Shown one piece after another: positions 8,001-17,083 of a DNA stretch of 64,000 nucleotides. This DNA is from Bradyrhizobium sp. Ghvi (lineage in GTDB: Bacteria > Pseudomonadota > Alphaproteobacteria > Rhizobiales > Xanthobacteraceae): assembly GCF_900115265.1 (NCBI RefSeq), contig NZ_FOVU01000008.1, positions 124,001 through 188,000 of the forward strand. The letters run 5' to 3'. The notes under the pieces are model-generated. The model worked only from the letters and a program-made list of their open reading frames with translations. It made no database searches and was not told the DNA's origin. How positions within the stretch are numbered: position 1 is the first letter of the stretch; the number at the start of each line of letters is the position of its first letter. A program made the position numbers and the translations under genes.

Positions 8001-8249
8001 ATGTCTTCCCTCAAGGAATCCAGCACCTTCCACCAGACCAGGTGCTTCCAGCTCAACCTTGCGGAGGACAACGGCCTGCGAGATGCCCTGCGCGTCTGCG
8101 AGGTCACCTACAATGCGGATGTATTGCCGCGCGATACCGAGCTGATGGCTCCGAGCGACTTCTATGCGGCGATGTGTTTCGGAGCATCGCGCACTCGGCC
8201 AAGAACCGGGACCGAAAGGGCAAGGCTTTTTCCCTATCTCGCGGCCTGA
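8001..8249 (+). CDS. Small hypothetical protein downstream of bdhA
   Basis: 82 aa; AAGGAG at 7985-7990 precedes the ATG at a slightly long spacing. The first 60 residues look protein-like (FQLNLAEDNGLRDALRVCEV), whereas the C-terminus is Arg/Thr-rich and may be read-through after a small deletion. No family is recognised. It sits between bdhA and the phasin-like gene on the same strand. Confidence 0.45.
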   Translation: MSSLKESSTFHQTRCFQLNLAEDNGLRDALRVCEVTYNADVLPRDTELMAPSDFYAAMCFGASRTRPRTGTERARLFPYLAA

Positions 8250-8345
8250 GGGACCTCGGCCAGACGGCGAGGCCGTTGACCCAAGTCAACGCCAGCAAAG
8301 CCGATCTCGGGGATCATTCAACTCGAACAGTCAATGGAGACGGTC

Positions 8346-8954
8346 ATGTCAGAGCAGAGCAGCATGCATTTCTACCTGAATTGGGCCAAGGAGCGCATCG
8401 ACGAGATGGACGCCGCGCTCGCCTCGTTCGAGGTCAGGGCCGACGAGGCGAAAGCCGAGTCCAAGGTCAAGGCCGAGCAGATCATCGCCGATCTGAAGAA
8501 GCGCCGCGACGAATTCCAGGTGCAGCTCAAGGCGCAAGCCGAAGCCGGCGAAGCGGCTTGGGCCCGCAGCAGGACTGAACTCGAGAAGCAATGGAACGGC
8601 TTCGAAGCGCAGATGAAGACCTATTTTGAAAGTGCCGGCAAGCAAGTTGAGCAGCAGCAAGAGACCTTCAAGAATATCGCCGCCGCACAGGCAAAGGCTT
8701 GGCGTGAGGCCGCCGACAAGTTCCGAGAGGCCGCGGGCAAGGTTGCCGCCACGCACACCGGCGACTTCGATGCCGCCTTCAGGCAGATGAAATCCGATGC
8801 GTCCGAGGCGGAAGCACGCCTGCAGAAGCTGAAGCAGGTCGGCAGCGACTCATGGTCCGTGCTGAGTGCAGCTCTCGCGGAGTCTCGCAGGGCTTTCGAT
8901 CAGGCCAATCAGGCGGCATGGAATGCGCTGAAGGGCCCCGGCTCGAAGAGCTGA
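8346..8954 (+). CDS. Phasin-like coiled-coil protein
   Basis: 202 aa, almost entirely helical and charged: DAALASFEVRADEAKAESK, then a Lys/Glu heptad region, KQVEQQQETFKNIAAAQAKA, and an Ala-rich C-terminus. No signal or membrane segment is present. The start used has GGAG 7 bp upstream; an in-frame ATG lies 12 bp earlier. Phasins coat poly-hydroxybutyrate granules and have this composition, and the neighbours are PHB/ketone-body genes. Sequence alone does not prove a phasin. Confidence 0.6.
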   Translation: MSEQSSMHFYLNWAKERIDEMDAALASFEVRADEAKAESKVKAEQIIADLKKRRDEFQVQLKAQAEAGEAAWARSRTELEKQWNGFEAQMKTYFESAGKQVEQQQETFKNIAAAQAKAWREAADKFREAAGKVAATHTGDFDAAFRQMKSDASEAEARLQKLKQVGSDSWSVLSAALAESRRAFDQANQAAWNALKGPGSKS

Positions 8955-9244
8955 AGGCCGTGTGGTTTTCGACGTGGGGGACTTGAGACGATTATCAAGC
9001 TCTCCCGACCGCACAAGTCCTTCAAGGATTTGCGCGACACTGCATCGGTGGGCGGAACAGACCGTCCGTTTCGCGCGCCACAACATCCTATTCCACGACC
9101 AGCGCAAGACTGGCCTGTACACTGGCGATGCGTCAGCTGTATCGAACCGCGTGAAGACACAGGCCAGTCGCTCAGCAATGCGCTTGTGCGACGTCCAACT
9201 TAGAAAGCGTCGCACGAAACGCCACTCGTCTAGCGCGTGAAATG
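8955..9244. other. No supported gene
   Basis: Short open frames here have no ribosome binding site, no recognisable protein character, and overlap on both strands. The stretch separates the plus-strand PHB series from the minus-strand tRNA terminator. Confidence 0.5.
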
Positions 9245-9265
9245 AAAAAGCCCTGCATTAGCAGG
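9245..9265 (-). terminator. Rho-independent terminator of tRNA-Lys
   Basis: Read on the minus strand: stem CCTGC, loop TAAT, stem GCAGG, then GCTTTTT. It begins about 10 bp past the tRNA CCA end, so it most likely ends the tRNA transcript. Confidence 0.75.
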
Positions 9266-9274
9266 ACCTTGATA

Positions 9275-9350
<76 letters not shown>

Positions 9351-9458
9351 GAAAGGCGGTCAATGCCTTGCGAGGCCGGTCGTTTAGCAAAGCGATCCGG
9401 GTCTGGCAAGCGATGTGGCGCATGTTTTCCAAGCTTCTTCCACAGCCCCCGGAAATGC

Positions 9459-9484
9459 GAAAAGCCGCTGGATTCCAGCGGCTT
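9459..9484 (-). terminator. Rho-independent terminator after the Spy-like gene
   Basis: On the minus strand, AAGCCGCTGG, a 3-nt loop and CCAGCGGCTT form a 10-bp perfect stem followed by TTTTCG. It lies 35 bp past the stop of the gene at 9519. Confidence 0.8.
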
Positions 9485-9518
9485 CGCCAAGGTTAATCCC
9501 CGGGAATTTCCGGTGCCC

Positions 9519-10103
9519 TCAAAGGCGCCCTTCCCGATCCGGGCCGTCATCGCGGTCGCCGCCGCGGAAATGGTCCATGCCGTGCTCCATCATGCGGCCC
9601 ATGCCACGCTCCATGAAGTGGTGGCGCGGGCCGTCCTCGCCGCCGCCGAACGGGCCGCGGTGGCGGGTCAGCACGGCGAGACGGCGCTTCTGGCCGTCAT
9701 CGAGGGTCTTGTAGAGCGGGTCGGCGGCGTCCGCGATCTTCTTCAGCGCTGCCGAGCTCGCGCCCATGTCGTCGGCACGTTGGCGCAGGCGGGCGATTGG
9801 ATCGTCAGGCTTGTCGGCGTCACCAGGACCGGCGTTCATCCGCGCATTGGCGCGGTCGATGCGCAGCTTGGCGAAGTCGCGCACGGCGGCCTCGACCGGC
9901 GGCCACAGCTTCTCCTGGTCGGCATTGAGCTTCAGCCCGGCATGCACGGCAGCGATTCGCGCGTCGACGAAGGCGGCGCGATCTTCGGGGTTCATGCGCA
10001 TGTGGTGGAAGTGCTCCATCCACGGATGATGATATTGGGCGTAGACCGCGCCCGAGCCGGCGATGCTGAGCACGGCGATGGCGGCGATGGTGAACTTCCT
10101 CAT
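9519..10103 (-). CDS. Spy/CpxP-family periplasmic protein (LTXXQ motifs)
   Basis: 194 aa with a signal peptide (FTIAAIAVLSIAGSGAVYAQ) and GGAGG before the ATG. Two LTXXQ-like motifs (LKLNADQEKLWPP and LDDGQKRRLAVL) flank a helical centre, as in Spy/CpxP envelope chaperones and related metal-stress proteins. The His/Met-rich ends (HHPWMEHFHHMRM; GMGRMMEHGMDHF) could bind metal such as copper. Inverted repeats upstream suggest two-component control. The chaperone role is a family inference. Confidence 0.82.
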   Translation of the reverse strand: MRKFTIAAIAVLSIAGSGAVYAQYHHPWMEHFHHMRMNPEDRAAFVDARIAAVHAGLKLNADQEKLWPPVEAAVRDFAKLRIDRANARMNAGPGDADKPDDPIARLRQRADDMGASSAALKKIADAADPLYKTLDDGQKRRLAVLTRHRGPFGGGEDGPRHHFMERGMGRMMEHGMDHFRGGDRDDGPDREGRL

Positions 10104-10156
10104 GAGAACCTCCTCTGGAAGGGTGTTCCGAAGATGGGCGCCGGCGGGCTGACGTG

Positions 10157-10200
10157 CAACTTACAAGTTGGACAGACAGGACGATCTTACGAAGGTGTAA
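10157..10200 (-). promoter_or_regulatory. Two inverted repeats upstream of the Spy-like gene
   Basis: CAACTT-AC-AAGTTG (10157-10170) and TTAC-GAAGGT-GTAA (10187-10200) lie 54-97 bp before the start codon at 10103. The TTAC-N6-GTAA arrangement resembles OmpR-class response-regulator sites. No regulator gene is adjacent, so the binding protein is unknown. Confidence 0.4.
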
Positions 10201-10243
10201 CGCTCGATTTTACCTCCGGCCGCAATCGGAAATCATTCGCAAC

Positions 10244-10277
10244 AAAAAGGCTTCCGTGCGGCCCGCACGGAAGCCTT
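10244..10277 (-). terminator. Strong Rho-independent terminator of dctP
   Basis: On the minus strand a 14-bp perfect stem (AAGGCTTCCGTGCG paired with its complement, 3-nt loop) is followed by TTTTT. It starts 33 bp past the dctP stop, so dctP is transcribed separately from the Spy-like gene. Confidence 0.9.
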
Positions 10278-10309
10278 CATTCATCGCCCGTAAAGATCAG
10301 TTCGTTGCG

Positions 10310-11314
10310 CTAGTTCGTCGTACTCTTGGCTTCCTTCTGGAATTCGTCGATCAGCGGCTGGCCGACGCGGCTTGCGGCGTCCTTGTAGACCGGCTCCATT
10401 GCCTTGCGCATCGCCTCGTCCTGCTCCGGCGTCAGCTTGATGATCTCGGTCTTGCCGCTCTTCTTGATCTCGGCCAGCGCGTCCTCGTTCTCCTTCTGTG
10501 ACTGCGCATTGTTGAAGTCGGTCGCCTCCTTCATCGCCTTCGACAGCGGGTCGCGGATATCCGCCGGCAGATCGTCCCAGAACTTCTTGTTCACGATCAC
10601 GACGTAGCCGATGTACCCGTGATTGGTCTCGGTGATGTACTTCTGCACCTCGTGCATCTTCTGGGTATAGATGTTCGACCAGGTGTTCTCCTGGCCGTCG
10701 ACGACGCCGGTCTGCAGCGCCTGATAGACCTCAGAGAACGCCATCACCTGCGGCAGCGAGCCGAGCGCCTTGAACTGAGCCTGCAGCACGCGCGAGGACT
10801 GGATGCGGAATTTGACACCCTGGTAGTCGGCCGGCGCGATCAGCTTCTTGTTGGCGCTCATCTGCTTGAAGCCGTTGTCCCAGTAGGCGAGCCCGGTGAT
10901 GCCCTTCGGCTCGAGCAGCTTGAGCAGCTTGGCCCCGAGCGGGCCCTCCGTCACCTTCCGCAGCGTCTTCAAATCAGGAAGGATGTAGGGCAGATCGAAC
11001 ACCTCGAATTCGCGGATGCCGAGCGGTCCGAATTTCGAGTTGGAAGGCGCCAGCATCTGCACGCTGCCGAGCTGAAGCGCCTCGAGCTCTTCCTTGTCCT
11101 TGTAGAGCGTCGAGTTCGGGTAGACCTCGACCTTGACCTTGCCGTTCGTGTACTTCTCCGCGAGCTCCTTGAATTTCTCGGAGGCCTTGCCCTTCGGCGT
11201 ATCGGTCGCGACGACATGGCTGAACTTGATGATGATTGGCGATTGGGCCGATGCCGGCACGGCCAGGCCAAGTGCCAGAACCGCGATGGACGCGGCAGTC
11301 GCGAAGATGCGCAT
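10310..11314 (-). CDS. dctP: TRAP transporter substrate-binding protein, DctP family
   Basis: 334 aa. A signal peptide (AASIAVLALGLAVPASAQ) is followed by IIIKFSHVVATDTPKGKASE, the classic DctP start. The conserved Arg-containing substrate segment (GVKFRIQSSRVLQAQFKALG) and VDGQENTWSNIY signature place it with C4-dicarboxylate binding proteins (malate, succinate, fumarate). No DctQ or DctM gene lies beside it and a strong terminator follows, so it is an orphan here and must use membrane subunits encoded elsewhere. Substrate is inferred from the family. Confidence 0.9.
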   Translation of the reverse strand: MRIFATAASIAVLALGLAVPASAQSPIIIKFSHVVATDTPKGKASEKFKELAEKYTNGKVKVEVYPNSTLYKDKEELEALQLGSVQMLAPSNSKFGPLGIREFEVFDLPYILPDLKTLRKVTEGPLGAKLLKLLEPKGITGLAYWDNGFKQMSANKKLIAPADYQGVKFRIQSSRVLQAQFKALGSLPQVMAFSEVYQALQTGVVDGQENTWSNIYTQKMHEVQKYITETNHGYIGYVVIVNKKFWDDLPADIRDPLSKAMKEATDFNNAQSQKENEDALAEIKKSGKTEIIKLTPEQDEAMRKAMEPVYKDAASRVGQPLIDEFQKEAKSTTN

Positions 11315-11379
11315 GATGTCTCCCTTGTTGTTCTTTTGGGCAGCCTAACACGGCCACCTATCCTCTAGCCGGAAACATC

Positions 11380-11408
11380 AATAGCGGCTCGCGAATCGAG
11401 CCGCTATT
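11380..11408. terminator. Hairpin between leuA and dctP
   Basis: AATAGCGGCTCG, loop CGAAT, CGAGCCGCTATT: a 12-bp perfect stem without a T-run on either side. It may be a terminator or an mRNA-protecting structure, and lies 65 bp upstream of dctP. Confidence 0.5.
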
Positions 11409-11439
11409 GGCTGTTAGCAGGGCAGCTATTCGCAACACC

Positions 11440-11540
11440 GTCATTCCGGGGCGATGCCGAGCATCGAACTACGGTGCGCAGTTGCGCACCGGAGAATCTC
11501 GAGATTCCGGGTCTGGTCCTTCGGACCATCCCGGAATGAC
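11440..11540. repeat. Intergenic palindromic repeat (GTCATTCCGGG type)
   Basis: About 101 bp bounded by GTCATTCCGGG and its complement CCCGGAATGAC, with internal hairpins (GGTGCGCAGTTGCGCACC; GGTCCTTCGGACC). Dispersed palindromes of this form are familiar in Bradyrhizobium intergenic regions. It lies just past the leuA stop and could stabilise or end that transcript. Confidence 0.7.
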
Positions 11541-11552
11541 AAGCTTCGCTCG

Positions 11553-13115
<1,563 letters not shown>

Positions 13116-13186
13116 TTCAAATTTCCTTTTGAGCTTTCGCGCCGTCAGTCTTAGGGGCGCTTGAGGTGTCCGGTGATCTCGACCAA

Positions 13187-13230
13187 CCCCTGAGCGCCCA
13201 GGCGCGTCGCGCCCAGCCGGCCCTCAGGGG
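13187..13230 (-). promoter_or_regulatory. Candidate leuA attenuator stem
   Basis: On the minus strand CCCCTGAG at the end of the leader peptide (complement of 13223-13230) can pair with CTCAGGGG (complement of 13187-13194) over a GC-rich interval that itself can fold (GGGCGCGACGCGCC). A ribosome stalled on the leader Leu codons would alter this pairing. No clear U-tract follows, so translational rather than transcriptional control is possible. Confidence 0.5.
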
Positions 13231-13343
13231 CAAGTAAGAAGAAGGCCGCCAAGAAGGAGGGTGGGCAGCAGCGCGGCCGGGATCGTGGCGGCGGCCAGAG
13301 CCACCTCCTCCGAAATCCCATCGATTTGGCCGCGAATCAGCAT
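13224..13343 (-). CDS. leuA leader peptide (leucine-rich)
   Basis: 39 codons beginning MLIRGQIDG and ending PTLLLGGLLLTCP, with two runs of three Leu codons (CTC CTT CTT and CTT CTT CTT) just before the stop. The codons are CTT/CTC rather than the CTG more common nearby. It lies 108 bp upstream of leuA on the same strand, and its end overlaps one arm of a stem. This is the classic make-up of a leucine attenuation peptide; translation is not proven. Confidence 0.65.
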   Translation of the reverse strand: MLIRGQIDGISEEVALAAATIPAALLPTLLLGGLLLTCP

Positions 13344-13698
13344 TGCCAGACCCTTTTGAGCCCCAAATTCTCGGTCAAAACCGTTGACGGTTGGTTGCCG
13401 GGAAGGCTCGGTGCGACGTTTCTAGACGAGAAATGGCGACAACTGCAACGCCAAAAAGATGGTCAGGAAGACTGACCTGGTTGGACGGCAGTCCGGCTGA
13501 CGGCGTTAGATAGCGCGCGCACGGCAACATCTTTCCCAAAGCAATTACACGCCCTCGCCTTCTCGCGGCGCATGTGGCCCGACAAATCCGAATTTCTGAG
13601 AAGTGGAATATTGTCTGACGCGGCGCGTGTTGACCCAGCGGCGGGATGGTTTGCCCGTCGGGCAGCACAACGAATTGTTGCACCATGTCGAGCCGAGC
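13344..13698. other. Gene-free stretch upstream of the leuA leader
   Basis: No credible gene is seen; short frames on both strands lack ribosome sites and protein-like composition. The leuA promoter should lie here on the minus strand, but I cannot pick it with confidence. Confidence 0.4.
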
Positions 13699-14037
13699 CT
13701 ATCCCACCCGGCGGGCGCGGGCCCTGGTTTCCCAACGGTCCAGCATCTGACCAAGTTGACCAAGCTCGCCGGAGGCCGGTCGCGCAATCTGATTGGTGGC
13801 GATCACTTCGTTGGTGTTGGCGGCCGGATGCGCGTTGAGCCAATCGGGTTCCACATAATCGCTCCAACGGCGAGCTTCCGCACGGCGTTTGCGGGACATC
13901 AGGTCGCGCACGAAAAAACCCGCCGCGAATGCAATCCCGAGCAGCACGATCAGTATGACAACACCCACAACCAACTCCGACCTTTCGCCCCAGACGTTTT
14001 TTTGCGAAGCATCGCGTGCGAGGTCAAGCCTTGACAT
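13699..14037 (-). CDS. Small membrane protein of unknown function
   Basis: 112 aa from the ATG at 14037; the frame is open further, but the upstream part is Arg/Ser-rich and unconvincing. One transmembrane helix (ELVVGVVILIVLLGIAFAAG, residues 21-40) is followed by a basic FVRDLMSRKRRAEARRWSDY segment and a soluble tail, suggesting a single-pass protein with a cytoplasmic C-terminus. No known domain is seen. Confidence 0.5.
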   Translation of the reverse strand: MSRLDLARDASQKNVWGERSELVVGVVILIVLLGIAFAAGFFVRDLMSRKRRAEARRWSDYVEPDWLNAHPAANTNEVIATNQIARPASGELGQLGQMLDRWETRARARRVG

Positions 14038-14248
14038 GGCCGAAGCTCGCTGCGGCGAACTGCAGCGAGAGAACGAATTGCGCTTGCCCATTCGCAGCCG
14101 CAATGCGGCCATGTTTCGACCTCGGCGCATCAGATTGTATCACGCAGCGGATGCGAACCTTCCTCTCGCAACCAGACGCAGACCGGACTAACCTTACGCT
14201 GGCTCGGCCGGATCAACCGGCCAGCCAACATGACCCGGGAGGACACGA

Positions 14249-15451
14249 ATGACACGCCAACAGCAGCGTGAGCAGGATGTTGCGCTTTCACGACGGACCC
14301 TGGTTCAGGGCCTTGCGCTCGGTGCCGCGGCGACGATGGCCGGAACGGGCACCGCGCTGGCCCAGACCGGACCTGCTGCGCCACCGACGACGATCACCAC
14401 CCCGCCGCGCGATTTCAGTCCACGCGGCGCGCCGACCACCTATTTCTGGGACCCCGATATCATCGCGGTCGATCCTTCCTTCAACGACCTCGCGCAGCCC
14501 AACACAGCAATCAAGCGGCTCTACACCGGCGTGCTCTGGGCCGAAGGCCCGGCGTGGAGCGCGCAAGGACGTTATCTCTTGTGGAGCGACATTCCCAACA
14601 ACCGGCAGATGCGTTGGAGCGAGGATGACGGCCATGTCAGCGTGTTCCGCACGCCGTCGAACTACAGCAACGGCAACTCGTTCGACTTCCAGGGCCGCCA
14701 GCTTTCCTGCGAGCATCTGACGCGGCGGGTGACGCGCTACGAGAATGACGGCACCGCCACGATCCTCTGTGACAACTTTAACGGCAAGAAGCTGAACTCG
14801 CCGAACGATGTCGTCGCGCATCCCGACGGCAGCTACTGGTTCACCGATCCGCCCTATGGCGGCCAGCTCTACGAGGGCGAGCCCGATTCAGGCGGCAAGC
14901 TCAATCCCAGGATCGGGCAGCCGGCCGACTTCATGCCGAAGCAGCGCGAACTGCCGACCAACTGCTATCGCATCGACCCCTCAGGCCGCGTCGATCTCGT
15001 CGTCAGCGAAGACCAGGTGCCAGATCCGAACGGCCTGTGCTTCTCGCCGGATTACAAGAAGCTCTATGTCGTATCGACCGGCAAGGGCCCGGGCGACACC
15101 GGCCCCGGCGGCAAGGGCGATGTCTTCGTCTTCGATGTCGGCAGCGACAACAAGCTGTCGAACCAGAAGAGGTTCAGCGATTTCATGATCGATGGCGTGA
15201 AATGCGGACCCGACGGAGTGCGCTGCGACGTCAACGGCAATCTCTGGGCCTCCAGCAATGCCGGCCGCGCCGTCGGCTATAATGGCGTGACGGTGTGGTC
15301 GCCGGAGGGCAAACTGCTCGGCCGCATTCGCTTGCCCGAAGTATGCGGCAACATCACCTTCGGCGGCCCCAAGCGCAACCGCCTGTTCATGGCCGCGAGC
15401 CAGTCGCTCTACGCCGTGTACACGGCGACGCAAGGTGCAGGGGTGGGCTGA
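14249..15451 (+). CDS. Tat-exported SMP-30/gluconolactonase-family protein
   Basis: 400 aa. The twin-arginine signal SRRTLVQGLALGAAATMAG is followed by an Ala-rich cleavage region ending ALAQ. The beta-propeller has WAEGPAWSAQGRYLLWSDIP, LNSPNDVVAHPDGSYWFTDP and DPNGLCFSPDYKKLYV, which carry the conserved metal ligands (Glu, Asn, Asp) of SMP-30 lactonases. A periplasmic sugar-lactone hydrolase is the family role; the true substrate is unknown. A shorter cytoplasmic paralogue lies at 23163 with closely matching motifs. Confidence 0.87.
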   Translation: MTRQQQREQDVALSRRTLVQGLALGAAATMAGTGTALAQTGPAAPPTTITTPPRDFSPRGAPTTYFWDPDIIAVDPSFNDLAQPNTAIKRLYTGVLWAEGPAWSAQGRYLLWSDIPNNRQMRWSEDDGHVSVFRTPSNYSNGNSFDFQGRQLSCEHLTRRVTRYENDGTATILCDNFNGKKLNSPNDVVAHPDGSYWFTDPPYGGQLYEGEPDSGGKLNPRIGQPADFMPKQRELPTNCYRIDPSGRVDLVVSEDQVPDPNGLCFSPDYKKLYVVSTGKGPGDTGPGGKGDVFVFDVGSDNKLSNQKRFSDFMIDGVKCGPDGVRCDVNGNLWASSNAGRAVGYNGVTVWSPEGKLLGRIRLPEVCGNITFGGPKRNRLFMAASQSLYAVYTATQGAGVG

Positions 15452-15472
15452 GCGACTGAGCTGAATTGCGGC

Positions 15473-15502
15473 GAGGCGCCAGCGTACCCCCGCTGGCGCC
15501 TC
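15473..15502 (+). terminator. Hairpin after the SMP-30 gene
   Basis: GAGGCGCCAGCG, loop TACCCC, CGCTGGCGCCTC: a 12-bp perfect stem 22 bp past the stop. It lacks a U-tract, so it may act with Rho or protect the transcript. Confidence 0.55.
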
Positions 15503-15547
15503 AGACTTGCGTGCTGAATTCTGCGTTTCAGGAAGCGAAAGGTTTCC

Positions 15548-16300
15548 ATGCGTCCGATCGTGATCATACCCACCCGGCTTGGTTCGACCAGGCTCCCAGG
15601 CAAGGCGCTCACCGAGATCAACGGTCAGCCAATGATCGCCCACGTCTGGCGAAGAGGTCTCGAGGCCGATGTCGGCCCGGTCGTTGTCGCCTGTGGCGAT
15701 CAAGCCATCGTGGATGTCATCGCGAGCCTGGGCGGCCGTGCGGTGCTGACTGACCCGAACCTGCCGACGGGATCGGATCGCGCGCACGCGGCGTTGCAGT
15801 TGATCGACGCGGACGCGGCATATGATGTCGTTGTCGTGCTTCAGGGCGACCTGCCGACCATCGATCCGGCGACGATACGGGCGACCATGGAGCCGTTGTC
15901 CCGGCATGCCGATTGTTCGATCGCGACGCTCGCCACCGAGATAGAGGATCCCATCGAGCTCCAGGCGCCGAGCGTCGTGAAGATTGCCCTTGCGATCCAT
16001 CCCGAAGATACCATCGGTCGCGCAGTCTATTTCAGCCGGGCCGTGATCCCCTCGGGCGCCGGCAAGCACTATCATCACGTCGGCATGTATACCTATCGCC
16101 GCGAGGCCCTAGCGAAATATGTCGGCCTGCCGCGTGGCATCCTCGAGCAGCGCGAAAGCCTCGAGCAGCTCAGAGCGCTCGAGCACGGCATGCGAATGGA
16201 CGCCAAGGTAATCCGGACCGAGCCGCTCGGCGTGGATACGCTGGCCGATCTCGAACGCGCTCGCGAGTTGTTGGCGGCCAGAGCGAGGACATCCAAATGA
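15548..16300 (+). CDS. kdsB: 3-Deoxy-manno-octulosonate cytidylyltransferase
   Basis: 250 aa. It activates Kdo to CMP-Kdo for lipopolysaccharide inner core synthesis in the cytoplasm. The nucleotide motif PTRLGSTRLPGKAL is at residues 9-22, with LPTGSDRAHAA, VLQGDLPTIDP and HHVGMYTYRREAL as expected. It overlaps the next gene by ATGA. Kdo genes are not otherwise clustered here. Confidence 0.93.
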   Translation: MRPIVIIPTRLGSTRLPGKALTEINGQPMIAHVWRRGLEADVGPVVVACGDQAIVDVIASLGGRAVLTDPNLPTGSDRAHAALQLIDADAAYDVVVVLQGDLPTIDPATIRATMEPLSRHADCSIATLATEIEDPIELQAPSVVKIALAIHPEDTIGRAVYFSRAVIPSGAGKHYHHVGMYTYRREALAKYVGLPRGILEQRESLEQLRALEHGMRMDAKVIRTEPLGVDTLADLERARELLAARARTSK

Positions 16301-16812
16301 CACTTACCGTCCGTGCAATGACCTTGCCTGAAACTGCGGAGATCATCGCGTATTTCCACACAGCGACCCCGGAGCATCTGGAAATGCTCGGCGTCGATCC
16401 GACGCGGCTGCCGCAGCCGACGCAATGGCAACGATTTTACCAGCAGATGTTCGACCTGCCCGCCGAGCAGAGGGGCAGCCTCTTGGTGAGCTGGCTCGAC
16501 GACGATCGGTTCCTGGGATTCTCGACCGCCGACAAGATCCGCATCGGACAGCAGGCGAACATGCACCTTCACATTGTCGACGCCTCGGGGCGCAAGCAAG
16601 GCATCGGCGCAGAGTGTGTCAGACAGACGATCGAGCTCTATTTCCAGGCGCTCGATCTGAAGCAGCTCTTCTGTGAGCCCAGCGCGTTCAATGTGGCGCC
16701 GAACCGCACGCTTCAGAAGGCAGGCTTCAAATACGTCAAGACGCACATGACCGTTCCCGGTCCCCTCAACTTTCACCAGGCCGTCAACCGCTGGGTCATC
16801 GATAGAGGTTGA
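16297..16812 (+). CDS. GNAT-family N-acetyltransferase
   Basis: 171 aa. The acetyl-CoA loop is degenerate but visible as HIVDASGRKQGIGAECVRQT, followed by the conserved helix and NVAPNRTLQKAGFKYVKTHM, the usual N-x-x-S/T-x-x-x-L-x-K-x-G-F ending of RimJ-like GNATs. Translation is coupled to kdsB through ATGA. The acceptor is unknown. Confidence 0.8.
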   Translation: MTLTVRAMTLPETAEIIAYFHTATPEHLEMLGVDPTRLPQPTQWQRFYQQMFDLPAEQRGSLLVSWLDDDRFLGFSTADKIRIGQQANMHLHIVDASGRKQGIGAECVRQTIELYFQALDLKQLFCEPSAFNVAPNRTLQKAGFKYVKTHMTVPGPLNFHQAVNRWVIDRG

Positions 16813-17008
16813 GGGCAGTGTGCAGCGGCCGAACTCAAACCACCTGATCTGCCGGCGGCAATGGCGATGACGCAGGTGCGCCCCGCGAGATAGATGCATG
16901 CCCATCGACGAAATCTGCATGCCTGCGCGCGGAATAATGCTCCGCGCTGCCCGATATTTACGCAGCTAGACTTTAGTCCCCATCGTGCAATCCTGAATAC
17001 GGTTTTAC

Positions 17009-17036
17009 TTGCCGGGGTTTCTCTCGCCGTTATAGT
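17009..17036 (+). promoter_or_regulatory. Possible sigma-70 promoter of the Liv operon
   Basis: TTGCCG (17009-17014), 16 bp, then TATAGT (17031-17036), 47 bp before the start codon of the first binding-protein gene. The -35 is imperfect; chosen by eye. Confidence 0.35.
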
Positions 17037-17083
17037 CGCGCCCCAATAGCTCAAAGAAGCTTGGTTCAAAGGGAGAGAACAAA

